Assembly: GCA_947646735.1 (NCBI GenBank)
Contig: CANTFK010000270.1
Location: forward strand, 248,001-312,000
Source: Peronospora farinosa
Taxonomy: Eukaryota > Oomycota > Peronosporomycetes > Peronosporales > Peronosporaceae
Direction of reading: 5' to 3'
Length of the DNA: 64,000 bases
Part shown: piece by piece, positions 32,871-42,427 of the stretch
How the letters are laid out: the number at the start of each line of letters is the position of its first letter
How positions within the stretch are numbered: the first letter of the stretch is position 1
Notes under the pieces: model-generated
The model's database searches: none
The model's input: only the letters and a program-made list of their open reading frames with translations
Told to the model about the DNA's origin: nothing
Position numbers and translations under genes: made by a program

Positions 32871-34082
32871 TGTCGAGGAGCGACCATGAAGACGACTATA
32901 TCGATGAGGTGCAGCATCACGAAGGCTTTGTTCTTGACCAAGTAAGTCGTCTGGTTTCTGCTGCGTGTCTGTCTGTCTCTATATGACCGGACACACACCT
33001 TCTCGCTAAGAAACGTTGCAGTATACTGAATACAGATGAAATGGTCGTGAAATGATCCGTAGAGCATCAGTGCACTGGAAATCCCTGACCGTGAAATAAC
33101 CTACCGCCGTGCTAATGTGGAGACGCAGTTCATGACGTCGCGCTTTGACTCACAGGTTCGGGGCTTGTTATTCCGTATAAATTTCAACTCTCTGGCTCTT
33201 ATGGGTCATCTATTTACTTTGTTCCTAGATGGAGAATGATTGGGCACCACCACCTCCGGAAAAAGTGATGTTCACTAATACTGTAGCCACGCTGCAATAC
33301 CTGGAAGATGGCTCTTCAACTGTGATAGGGCTTGACCCCACTCTGGACGGTTCTGAAGGCGTTGACATTGATGCTGACATCAGAGAGAGGTCCGAACTCT
33401 TAAAACCCATAGGAGAGGTGCCGGATGCACAAGAGGTGGGCTATCACCTAGTGAACCCTATGTTCGAGTCGCACGAACCTCCCTTGGTCGTTCTTCGTAG
33501 CCTTTACACAGCTATGAGCACACAAGACATCGAGTTCTCGTCTGATCACGATTGGACGGTGCGTCACGTCTGCCGCAATCTTTTAACGTCCTGTAAGTTG
33601 TAGATTGACACGCTGTGTGTAAAAATTTTGCTGCTAGATACACGCTTATGCGCTGATCGCAGCGGAAGAGATTTTCTTCAGTGTGCAGCTGCACCGCTTG
33701 GCAAGATTGAAGCCGACCATTCGCGTGGACTTTAATTTGCGCTCGGTACGTTTTGCATGTATTTTGATGTGGATGTTGGAATTCGATGCTACATCCATAC
33801 GATCCTTTACAGGGTGACGAGCTCAAATTCCTCGGGATGACCGACTCCATTCGCAAGCACTGTAGAGCTGTCGACAAGGACATGATCGGACTACCTGATC
33901 TCAGGTTGGTGAACATTGCTCTCAAAAGATTTTGTTGTTTTATTGTGCTTGGTGTATCGCTATGTTGCTGCCACACAGCGAGCATGGGTCTTGCGCAAGT
34001 AGAGAAATTGGCTTTAACACGAGTGATGTATTTTGTGCTTCGTGCGCTGCCACCGTTGGATTCGGCTGTAGAGCAGCTTTGA
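32871..34082 (+). CDS. Conserved-looking protein of unknown function (six exons)
   Basis: The exons are 32871-32942, 33063-33155, 33229-33592, 33663-33745, 33813-33904 and 33983-34082. They use GT-AG splices and matching phases and give 267 residues. The N-terminus is acidic (MSRSDHEDDYIDEVQHHEGF). A Pro-rich WAPPPPEKV motif starts a central region, and the rest is predicted mostly helical, ending RVMYFVLRALPPLDSAVEQL. No signal peptide, membrane segment or catalytic motif is visible, and I do not recognise the family. The last acceptor (GCGAG, not the CACAG 4 bp upstream) was chosen because it keeps the more protein-like frame. The next gene starts only 4 bp after this stop. Confidence 0.7.
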
Positions 34083-34086
34083 TATC

Positions 34087-34952
34087 ATGGAGGATTGGTC
34101 AACCCCAGGCGAGATTCTCCCAGGATCTCTATCAGTGGACTCGCAAGAGCTATCGATGCTGCTTCAAGAGATAAACTCGGTATCTCCGCCCATCACACGC
34201 CACGAGGTGGCCAAACGGTTGAAAGAGCTCTGTCAGTATGACTTCAACCGCCGCGCTTTTCTTGACCTTTTCAAGGAACAGTTCGTCACCGGTATACAAT
34301 CGATGCTTCAAGATGACAGCGAAGATGTTGTGCGATATGCCATCTACATTATCCTGAACTTTGCTGATGACATCTCGACCCTGAATGGGTAAGTGTAGAA
34401 GGCGGTTAATTTGCTGACAGTGGCTTTTCTGCTTTGGTTTGTTACTCTAGTTGACCATGTTGTTTTTCTTGTTCACTTTACGGTAGTTTGGAGTTGCCTC
34501 GGTTGCCTGAAACTCTTCGTAATATCTTGACGCTGTCACAGAAAAAGTCGACGAAAAAGGTCGCTGGTGATCTTTACAAGGCCATGAACACTGTATGTTA
34601 GGTTAGTAGTACACGAAAAACGTGGTCACTTGATAATGTAATCAAGTATGATTCTATCGAAATAAGAGCAAGACAGATGAGAAGCTTGAAGATATGGAGA
34701 GACATCTCAATGGTAAGCCTGTCATCGTATTTGAGAGAAGTGGTAGTAGAGGTCGTAGTAGTTTCATTCAACGTACTCGTTTGGTAGCGTAAAACGTTTA
34801 ATACTATATCAGGTCGCAAAACCGTCAACGTTGTTCAAGATGGTGTTTACCATACCAGATCGGTCAAACAGCAATATCGCGTTTCCGACCCTGCAACATT
34901 TTCGATCCCTACGCAATGCCCGCCTACATTCACGAGTCGGGGAACGCCTTAA
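34087..34952 (+). CDS. Small helical protein of unknown function (four exons)
   Basis: The exons are 34087-34388, 34487-34592, 34667-34712 and 34813-34952, giving 197 residues. The third exon start follows a strong GTATGT donor at 34593, which removes an early TAG. The middle (HEVAKRLKELCQYDFNRRAF, then SMLQDDSEDVVRYAIYIILN) looks like an armadillo/HEAT-type helical pair. The C-terminus is basic and Ser/Thr/Pro-rich. No family is recognised. The start is 4 bp after the stop of the preceding gene on the same strand, so the two may share a transcript or be mis-split parts of one gene. The frames differ and no intron fits between them. The last exon overlaps the end of the NAD(P)HX dehydratase gene on the other strand by 23 bp. 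Confidence 0.65.
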
Positions 34953-36452
34953 CAAATGCTTTGCCTACGCTGTGCAAAACGTCGGGTGCCGTCATGGCGC
35001 GCTGGTGCTTGACAAAAGCAAGAGATGCACTTCAACAACAACAACCACAGCAACATCGGAAACAGTTACGACAAGTTCTTGCAAAAAAGAAATGGAAGCA
35101 TAACGAACCTAGCTCTTGTCACGAGAGAGCCTCCATATGCAGCTAGCAAGAGCGAATTGCCTTCGAAACCATCTCTGGAGCCATGTGCAAATGCAAAGCA
35201 AAGCGAGAACATATAATGGTCAGAGAAGCATTCTTTCACACAATCGGACGAGCGTTAAGTTTTCACAAAGACGTACGGCACAGCATGCTTTGCCCACGCC
35301 GCAAACGTGCCAATGGATCCACAAAGAACCTAAACAAACAGCGGGGACTTAAGCTTATAAGGCACCAGTGGCTTTCTTGCAAAAGTATACCGGTCGTCGT
35401 ACATCTCCTTGTCCACCGCAACGACGTGGGCATCCAAATTCGTCATTTTCCAGCGCTATCATATCGCCAAAGATAAGTTAGTACAAACTCCACAGCCTAT
35501 TGCTCAAGCATATCAGCTTGTATTGGGAAAATGGTCGGCTATCCCGTACTGAATGTGCCGTCTGACAATCTGTCCACGCTGCCCTTCTGAATAATAACCG
35601 CAAAACCCAAACTATGCGCGCAGTACGAAATCCCACAAGACATAGCGATAAGTTCAAGCTTAAACATAACTTCACTCAGTAAAAGATACCTACGCCTCAC
35701 TGAGCTGAGCCGGTGGAATTTTCACAGCTTGAGCAACATCAATGGTCGGCAGCAGTCGGGTTGTGGCACACAGTCGTGCGTACTCCATCTAGCCAAGGCA
35801 GTCTATCAATGCGTGCAAATCGATATTGCTAATTGACCAGCACCCACCGCATTTGGAGTAAGAATCGCGTTCTTGTAGCCAGTCACCATGCCCGGCTCGA
35901 GACTGATGAAATAGAGAGCGTCGCCGTCCAAAATTAGTGGCAAATTGGCCTCCTTGGCCTTTTCAATTATTTTTCGTATAATCTCTTGCACACTGGCATC
36001 TCGTCCAAGCCCAGGTCCAATCACCAGTGCGTCTAGTCTCGGTAATACCTGCGTAATCCTCTCCACCGCTTCCAACAAGGCTCTAGCACGCTGCGACTCC
36101 TCCAAATCTGCCAACGACGCATCCGAACGCAGGAGTGGGTGAACAATAAGTTCCGGACTGTAGCTCTTAATCGGAACAGCAGCCTCCTGGACACAGAAGA
36201 TGTGACACAAATCTGCACCCGTTTTAAGACTCGCTACACCAGCGTAAAACGGAGCCCCAGTGTACTCAAAGGAGCCGCCAAGCACGCCCACACGACCTGC
36301 AAGTGTCATACAAACCCATAAACAGTTTGAATTACAAAGTAGTCGGAGGAGACACACGCCAGTATCTGACCTTGTTGTCCTTTGTGCCATTGCCCTGTTA
36401 GCGGCGGGATCAATTGGGACACAAGTGCGCGGGACATAATCTTCTTCAACAT
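34930..36452 (-). CDS. NAXD: ATP-dependent (S)-NAD(P)H-hydrate dehydratase
   Basis: I infer eight exons on the minus strand: 36452-36371, 36296-35848, 35788-35694, 35611-35550, 35455-35403, 35329-35277, 35174-35109 and 35029-34930. All have GT-AG introns of 59-102 bp and consistent phases, giving 319 residues, the usual length for the family. Key segments are IPPLTGQWHKGQQGRVGVLG, FEYTGAPFYAG, KTGADLCHIFC, SPELIVHPLL, VIGPGLGRD, LILDGDALYFI, AILTPNAMEYARL, IIQKGSVDRLSDG, RRCGGQGDVLCGSIGTFAAW and RAMTAPDVLHSVGKAF. GGQGD is the catalytic/ATP-site motif with the essential Asp. The enzyme repairs hydrated NADH and NADPH using ATP. It is a metabolite-repair protein that may be mitochondrial or cytosolic. 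The gene is divergent from the FadE-type gene (179 bp apart). Confidence 0.95.
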
Positions 36453-36631
36453 CTGGAGCTTAATATCGGTTTATAAACCGGTATGGATGGAAGACCGGTT
36501 TTTCACGTCAGCATTTTTCTCGGCTTCGACGTGTTATCAGGAACGACCAATCACGCGCGAGGACGCACTTCAACTGTTGACATTCTCCCGCATTTCTGAA
36601 TCGACGCACAAGGACTCAACCACTCGAAACA
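36453..36631. promoter_or_regulatory. Short bidirectional promoter region
   Basis: This 179-bp space lies between the divergent starts of the NAD(P)HX dehydratase and the acyl-CoA dehydrogenase, both redox-cofactor enzymes. It contains a GGTTTATAAACCGG palindromic AT core at about 36468-36481. Shared regulation is an inference. Confidence 0.45.
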
Positions 36632-38920
36632 ATGCTGTCTCCATTTCTGCTTAAGAATACAACGCGTATAGGAGGTATGAGACGACTTGCAACAACGCTG
36701 CCGGCTGTGCAAGTGCTACATCAGACGCAGACGCGTACATTTGTGGCTAAACAGTTATACAAGGTGGCCAAGCGCGTCATGCCACGCATGTCTGACACGG
36801 AGAAGGCGGCATTGGAAAGTGGCACTGTGGGCTTTGACCGTGACATCTTTTCGGGTTCCCCGTCGCTTGCTACGCTTGACAAGTACTCTGCGCAGCTCAA
36901 TGAGGAAGAGCAGGCGTTCATGGACACTGAGGTACAGCAGCTGTGCGAGATGATTAACGATTACGACATAACACGCAACCAGGACATGCCACTTAAAGTG
37001 TGGCAGTTCATTAAAGAGAAGGGGTTCCTGGGAATGATCATTCCGAAGGAGTACGGTGGCAAACAGTTCAGTGCGCACGGCCACTCGGTCGTGATCACCA
37101 AGCTTGCTACACGCAGTGCCACAGCTGCTGTTACCGTGTGCGTGCCCAACTCACTAGGACCTGCAGAATTGCTGCTTCGATATGGAACAGATGAGCAAAA
37201 AAAATACTTTCTCCCTGGGTTGGCTAATGGCAAGCATTTGCCGTGTTTTGGTCTCACGGGACCGTCGTCGGGGTCAGATGCTGCTAATATGCGTGATACG
37301 GGCATTGTGTGCGAGCAAGACGGCGTACTGGGTATCCGTGCGACGTTTAGCAAGCGCTACATCACTCTAGCACCTGTTGCTACATGTGTCGGCCTGGCTG
37401 TGGATGTAAAGGACCCTCAAGGTTTACTGAAGGGCACGGGACACCCAGGAATTACGGTCGCTCTCCTTGAACGCAACCATCCTGGTCTTGAGATGGGTCA
37501 ACGTCACGATACCATTTCAATTCCGTTTATGAATGGACCTGTGACGGGTGAGGACGTGTTTATTCCAATGTCGAAGATCATTGGTGGACAGACGCGTGTT
37601 GGCTACGGTTGGAATATGCTTATGGATTGTCTGGCTGAAGGCCGCTCGATTAGTCTACCTGCGTCGGCTGTTGCTGGAGCTAAGCTGTCGGTCAACGCTG
37701 TTGGTGCCTACGCCCGCATTCGCAAGCAGTTCAAGGTTCCGATTGCCAGTCTGGAAGGCATCCAAGAGCAACTTGCTACCATGGGCACGAACGCATTTAT
37801 TATGACAAGTGGTCAGCACATGGTGAACGCTATGATCAACCAACACGAACAGCCTGCCGTTATTAGTGGTGTGTGCAAGCAACAAATCACGGACCGTGGT
37901 CGTGACACAGTCATTCGCGCTATGGATGTCCTCGGTGGCGCCGGTATCTGCAAGGGTCCCAACAATTTTCTTGCTAACATTTACACATCGCTGCCAGTGG
38001 TCATCACGGTCGAGGGTGCAAACATTCTGACGCGCTCCTTGATTATCTTTGGCCAAGGTCTTACTCGCGCTCATCCTCACTTATACGAGCTTATTAAGAC
38101 AATCCAGCACGGCGACGACGTGGAAGGATTTAAGAAGGAGCTGGTAAAGCTAGTAAAGCATGGTGTGACGAACACAACTGGCTCGTTGAAGACGGCTGTC
38201 ACACGTTCGCGCTTCAAAACGCAGAGCGGTCTGCTTACACACTACGAATCTCAGATGGACAAGCTCGCGAAAAATTTTGCTGCGTGCGCAGATCTGTCGT
38301 TGGTGCTTGGTGGCAAGCTCAAGTTTGCTGAAATGGTCTCGGGTCGGTTTGCGGACGTGTTCTCGAGCCTATACTTGGGATACTCGACAATGTGGTTCTA
38401 CAAGAACAACCGCCACGTTGAAGGCATCGACACGATCTTCGACTCCGCCATGACGCAGCTGTGCTATGAAGCACAGCAGGGTATCGTCGGCATTAGCAAA
38501 AACTTTCCTGTGCCAGGTGTCGGTCCAATCATGCGCAGAGTGTCGTTCCCATTCGGCTTGCCGTACGGTCCCCCGACAGACAAGCAGGCGCGCCAGGTTT
38601 CAGATCTGATCTCTACTGACTCGGCTGTGCGTCACTTGTTGAGCGACAACGTGTTTGTATCGAAGGACCCCAAGGACCGTGTGGCGCTTCTGAACGCGAC
38701 ATTGCCGAAGGCTGTGAAGGCGGACCGCACGCTCACTGCACTTCGTAAACAGAAGCGCAGTGCAACTATTGACGAGCAAAAGTTCATCGATGATGTCGAG
38801 GCTGCACGAGAAGTTATCATCCAAGTGGACAATTTCGATGGTCTCGGTGCTGAAATTGGAAAGCCTAAAGACTACGTTCGCCCAGGCATGATTGGCAATA
38901 TTTTCGACGAGAAGAAATAA
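36632..38920 (+). CDS. FadE-type long-chain acyl-CoA dehydrogenase, mitochondrial
   Basis: ATG 36632 gives 762 intronless residues. The first about 40 residues are basic, Ser/Thr/Arg-rich and free of acids (MLSPFLLKNTTRIGGMRRLA), a mitochondrial targeting sequence. The dehydrogenase core follows: MIIPKEYGGKQFSAHGHS, ELLLRYGTDEQKKYFLPGLA, CFGLTGPSSGSDA (FAD-contact loop), RKQFKVPIASLEGIQE, DVLGGAGICKGPNN and TVEGANILTRSLIIFGQG, where the Glu is the probable catalytic base. The C-terminal about 250 residues match the extra domain found in bacterial FadE (DUF1974 type), with FPFGLPYGPPTDK and RPGMIGNIFDEK. It catalyses the first, FAD-dependent step of fatty-acid beta-oxidation. The FadE architecture is bacterial in type and unlike animal VLCAD. 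Confidence 0.95.
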   Translation: MLSPFLLKNTTRIGGMRRLATTLPAVQVLHQTQTRTFVAKQLYKVAKRVMPRMSDTEKAALESGTVGFDRDIFSGSPSLATLDKYSAQLNEEEQAFMDTEVQQLCEMINDYDITRNQDMPLKVWQFIKEKGFLGMIIPKEYGGKQFSAHGHSVVITKLATRSATAAVTVCVPNSLGPAELLLRYGTDEQKKYFLPGLANGKHLPCFGLTGPSSGSDAANMRDTGIVCEQDGVLGIRATFSKRYITLAPVATCVGLAVDVKDPQGLLKGTGHPGITVALLERNHPGLEMGQRHDTISIPFMNGPVTGEDVFIPMSKIIGGQTRVGYGWNMLMDCLAEGRSISLPASAVAGAKLSVNAVGAYARIRKQFKVPIASLEGIQEQLATMGTNAFIMTSGQHMVNAMINQHEQPAVISGVCKQQITDRGRDTVIRAMDVLGGAGICKGPNNFLANIYTSLPVVITVEGANILTRSLIIFGQGLTRAHPHLYELIKTIQHGDDVEGFKKELVKLVKHGVTNTTGSLKTAVTRSRFKTQSGLLTHYESQMDKLAKNFAACADLSLVLGGKLKFAEMVSGRFADVFSSLYLGYSTMWFYKNNRHVEGIDTIFDSAMTQLCYEAQQGIVGISKNFPVPGVGPIMRRVSFPFGLPYGPPTDKQARQVSDLISTDSAVRHLLSDNVFVSKDPKDRVALLNATLPKAVKADRTLTALRKQKRSATIDEQKFIDDVEAAREVIIQVDNFDGLGAEIGKPKDYVRPGMIGNIFDEKK

Positions 38921-39410
38921 TCAAGGAACGTGGGAGCAGGAATGAAATCTTTACGATAGACTTCATTGGCAGGAGGATGAAGAGACGAGAGTTTCCAGAA
39001 CACAGTGACAATATGCATACATAACACAAATCGCTTCCTGGCGTGTCTTCGAAGTTATGCAAAAAAAGCACAATTAAAGTAGAAGCAACCAGTCCATGCG
39101 CAGGGTAAGTAAGTGCCCAGAAAGGAAGGACGACATTGCAATAAAATTGCAATACCTTCGTATCTGACAGCCTTGGGGAGCAGAATTGCTCCACATTTCC
39201 GTTTCCAAGTATTACTTTGCATTTTTTCTTCATTGCGCGCCAGGAGCTTTTATAGCACCAGGATACAGAAAATTCAAGCAAAAAGAGTTCGCACATTCGT
39301 CAAGATTGTTATCTGTTTTGAATCGGGAAGATACTTTAGTTCTCTCCGATAAATTTCTGCAGCCATCAACAACAACAAAGCGTTAGAATTATAATCAGTA
39401 CCTTCACGTG
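38921..39410. other. Convergent intergenic region
   Basis: This lies between the ends of the FadE-type gene (+) and the MIC19-like gene (-). It has no recognisable feature beyond probable 3' UTRs. Confidence 0.4.
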
Positions 39411-40109
39411 CTACCTAATACTGGCACACACCTCGGTGTTTTGCCGAGCGCATCGCACAAAGGCGTCGGCTACTTCCTTGCACTTCAACACGTCACTCTG
39501 CTTGTCTCTATAGCACTGCAAGCACGCCTCGCGTTCAGGTGAGCACTGCACGTCACGGAGCGGCGCACGGAACTTTTTCTTGTTAATCTCGACCACAAGC
39601 TGCTCTACGCGCTGGTTCTCGCGCTCCTCCTGCTCCTTTGCGAGCTGCGCCTGCTGCGCTAGACTCGGCGCACCAATGGATGCCTGCTTTTCCTGCTGAC
39701 GCTCTACCTCCACTTTCTTGCGGTAGTCATCGGCCCCCTACAACAGTCCACAGATCCGTCATCAGTTGACATACAGCTCGAATTCTTTACTGTCAGTGCT
39801 GATGCTGCAGATGCACCTTAGCGTAGGCCATTTGCAGCTGTTTCTTCATGACTGCGTGCTGTCTGCAATAGTAGAATACCGGTATTAGAACGCATAGCAG
39901 TACATGTAACACGATACAGACACGTACTGTGGGTTGAGGCCGACTGCTGTCTGCTTGGCCGCGTTAGAAGCCGCGTGCGTGCCATTAATCTGGTCGATAA
40001 GTGCCGGCGTGAGGCGGATGGAGGCACGTGTCTCCTCCTCGTAAACCTCCTCCGGGCGCAGCTCTGATACCGGCTCTGACATCGCCACACGCGACTGCTT
40101 GGCGCCCAT
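39411..40109 (-). CDS. MICOS subunit MIC19/CHCHD3-like
   Basis: There are three exons on the minus strand, 40109-39928, 39862-39817 and 39737-39411, with consistent phases, giving 184 residues. The N-terminus MGAKQSR is a myristoylation-type start, as in CHCHD3. A motif RASIRLTPALIDQINGTHAA matches the MIC19 N-terminal IRLSENVIDRM region. The central part is a charged coiled coil (KEQEERENQRVEQLVVEINK). The C-terminus is a CHCH domain with twin CX9C pairs (CSPEREACLQC and CKEVADAFVRC), which are oxidised by Mia40 on import. MIC19 sits in the intermembrane space and helps to shape cristae junctions. No presequence is expected or seen. Confidence 0.9.
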
Positions 40110-40922
40110 ACTCTGTGTGCTAATAGTGGTATCTGCAAACTTAAGTATAACCGATCAAAGAACTCGGTATACTGCTAGGAGTAGCGGTATGGGATTAGGC
40201 AGGATTCAAGTGCGTGTGCAGAATGGATACAGTAACGTCGTTGATCCGGACTCAGCACCGATAAATAACAACCTGCCAATAATAAGCGGCCAGATCAGTA
40301 GACTGCAAGACGTGACGATTACCAAACGACTGGTGTCGACTGTCAATATCAATTGACATATCTTACACCGCATTAACACTGAGCAAATTGAATGTGTTCA
40401 TTCGTTACTGGTAGGAGCTCACATCGACCGGATAAAATGGCGAAGCAGTGCTGTTATAGAATACGTCACCACGTAGCAGCTTATTGCATCACTATGATAA
40501 CTATTGAAATTGAGCAACAAAGATGGGAATGGCAGTATTGGCGGTACGTGCTCGAGCATTGTACATGTTGACTTTCGTAAGTGATTTATGATATGATAGG
40601 TATAAAGAAGGCTATCAACTACAGAAACGACAGGCTATGTCTGACCCATCGACCAGTGTCATTCATTTTTGCTAAATACCGACGTAATCGACCTGAGATC
40701 TGATGTTTTTGATCGTCTTCTAATTTTCGAACTGCCACTTCTAGGTCAAGCGCATACAATCAAATCCCTCCTATCCTTAATAGTTACCTCAATCAGCCTT
40801 CAGCCCTACAATTCTGTACGTCAAACCAGGTCCTCCGCTGTGTCAATGCTCACTCACTCTCCAAGATTCCCTTGACAAGGCAAAGTGTTCCTCTTAATAA
40901 ATCTCCACTAGTCACTGCTGCC
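40110..40922. other. Divergent intergenic region
   Basis: These 813 bp lie between the starts of the MIC19-like gene and the cyclopropane synthase gene and should contain both promoters. I find no other gene, repeat or RNA. The in-frame codons just upstream of 40923 contain no ATG. Confidence 0.4.
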
Positions 40923-42155
40923 ATGTCGGACAAACAGAAAACAGCGTTGATCGCCGCCTCCGTAGTCACGGGCGTGACTGCCGGTTCCTACTTACTGCGT
41001 CTCGCCATGCGCCCCGTCCTGCGCGCACGTGCCGCCACATTTTTCAAGGGCGTGCTATCGGACGCCGACATTGTTATCGATCGAGACATCCGCATCTATG
41101 ACGAGGATATTTTTCTTGACTGGATGCACCATGGTATGCTGGCCATTGGCGAGTCCTACATGGCTAAAAAGTGGGACGCCATCATACCTCTCGATGAGCT
41201 GCTCGCGCGTCTGCTGTCGCTACCCGCTGAAAAGCGGCGCCAGATCTTTAAGGCGTGGAACGCCAAGTTTATCGCTCTGGGTGGTAAGATCTTCAACTAT
41301 CAGTCGCCCTCGCGCGCTGGTATTGTTGGAGTGCGCCACTACGACCTGGGCAACGACTTCTTCAAGCTCTGGCTTGACCCGTACATGCAGTACTCGTGCG
41401 CCTACTGGAAGGGCGTTGAGGGCAAAAATGATCTCGATGCGGCGCAGCGGAACAAGCTGCATTTGATCGCCAAGAAGCTCAAGCTCGAGCCGGGCATGCG
41501 TGTACTCGATATTGGCTGCGGCTGGGGTGGCCTTGCCTGCTTCCTTGCCAAGGAGTATGGCGTGCACGTCACTGGCATCACTATCTCGAACGAGCAGCTT
41601 AAAGGCGCCCGTGAGTGGGCCGAGCGTGAGGGTATGAAAGATCTCACGAGTTTTAAGTACTGTGACTACCGTCAGATGCACGGCCAATTCGACCGTATCG
41701 TATCCGTTGCCATGGTTGAGGCTGTGGGCTACAAGAACTTGGACGAGTACTTTAGCGTCATCCAGCGCTGTTTGAAGGAGGGCGGTCTCGCCCTTGTGCA
41801 CGGTAGTGCCGCTAACCGCTCCATTGAGGTGCCAATTCAGCTCTGGATCCTCAAGTACATTTTTCCCAATGGCTTCATTCCATCCGTTGCGCAGTTGATG
41901 CTATTCTCGGAGCGCAAGCTCATTGTGGAGGACGTCCACAACCTTGGCCCGGACTACGTCAAGACGCTCACGTGCTGGCATAAGCGCTTCCAGGAACACG
42001 TCAAGAGAGGCAATGTCGACCGCTCGGAGGTATTCTGCCGCATGTGGGACTTCTACCTGCTGTACTGTGCTGCCGGCTTCCGTGCTCGTACCCTCCAACT
42101 CGTGCAGGTTATCTACTCTAAGAAGCGTATGGACCGCTACGATGCCGTGCGATAA
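40923..42155 (+). CDS. cfa: Cyclopropane-fatty-acyl-phospholipid synthase
   Basis: ATG 40923 (MSDKQKTALIAAS) gives 410 residues without introns. A short hydrophobic segment at residues 8-25 may anchor the protein to a membrane. The catalytic part has all family landmarks: IGVRHYDLGNDFF-type text (139-147), YSCAYW (157-162), the SAM-binding VLDIGCGWGG (194-203), GITISNEQ, and the C-terminal MWDFYLLYCAAGFRARTLQL, in which the Glu/Tyr/His pocket of bacterial enzymes lies nearby. The enzyme transfers a methylene group from S-adenosylmethionine to double bonds of phospholipid acyl chains. The family is mainly bacterial, and the intronless gene in an intron-containing region fits an ancient transfer, which I infer rather than show. 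Codon use looks like that of the neighbours. Confidence 0.95.
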   Translation: MSDKQKTALIAASVVTGVTAGSYLLRLAMRPVLRARAATFFKGVLSDADIVIDRDIRIYDEDIFLDWMHHGMLAIGESYMAKKWDAIIPLDELLARLLSLPAEKRRQIFKAWNAKFIALGGKIFNYQSPSRAGIVGVRHYDLGNDFFKLWLDPYMQYSCAYWKGVEGKNDLDAAQRNKLHLIAKKLKLEPGMRVLDIGCGWGGLACFLAKEYGVHVTGITISNEQLKGAREWAEREGMKDLTSFKYCDYRQMHGQFDRIVSVAMVEAVGYKNLDEYFSVIQRCLKEGGLALVHGSAANRSIEVPIQLWILKYIFPNGFIPSVAQLMLFSERKLIVEDVHNLGPDYVKTLTCWHKRFQEHVKRGNVDRSEVFCRMWDFYLLYCAAGFRARTLQLVQVIYSKKRMDRYDAVR

Positions 42156-42427
42156 GTGAAGAATCTAGTTCTTCGAGGACAAGTGCCAGTAACTTCTGGC
42201 TGTCTTGCCAATGAGGAAAGGGATGCGAAGTGTAGAAAGGCAAGCATGATCTTGCCTGTGCATAGGGGAACGCTTTGACAAGAGATTGAATTAGCTAGCA
42301 AAGTTGGCAGATAATCCAAGCAACGACTTTGCAACGAAAGATGAAGATCTATATGTTGGTGATGACAATGAGAGATTGACCACTTCTCGCACTCCGTATC
42401 AGCTAAAAGTTCTATGATCAAACCAAC
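42156..42427. other. Short intergenic region
   Basis: This is the space between the cyclopropane synthase stop and the SDR pseudogene start. Nothing is recognised. Confidence 0.3.

Noticed and set aside
34953..35476. Overlapping plus-strand frames downstream of the four-exon gene
   Set aside because: They run antisense to the conserved exons of the NAD(P)HX dehydratase, which explains their coding-like texture.
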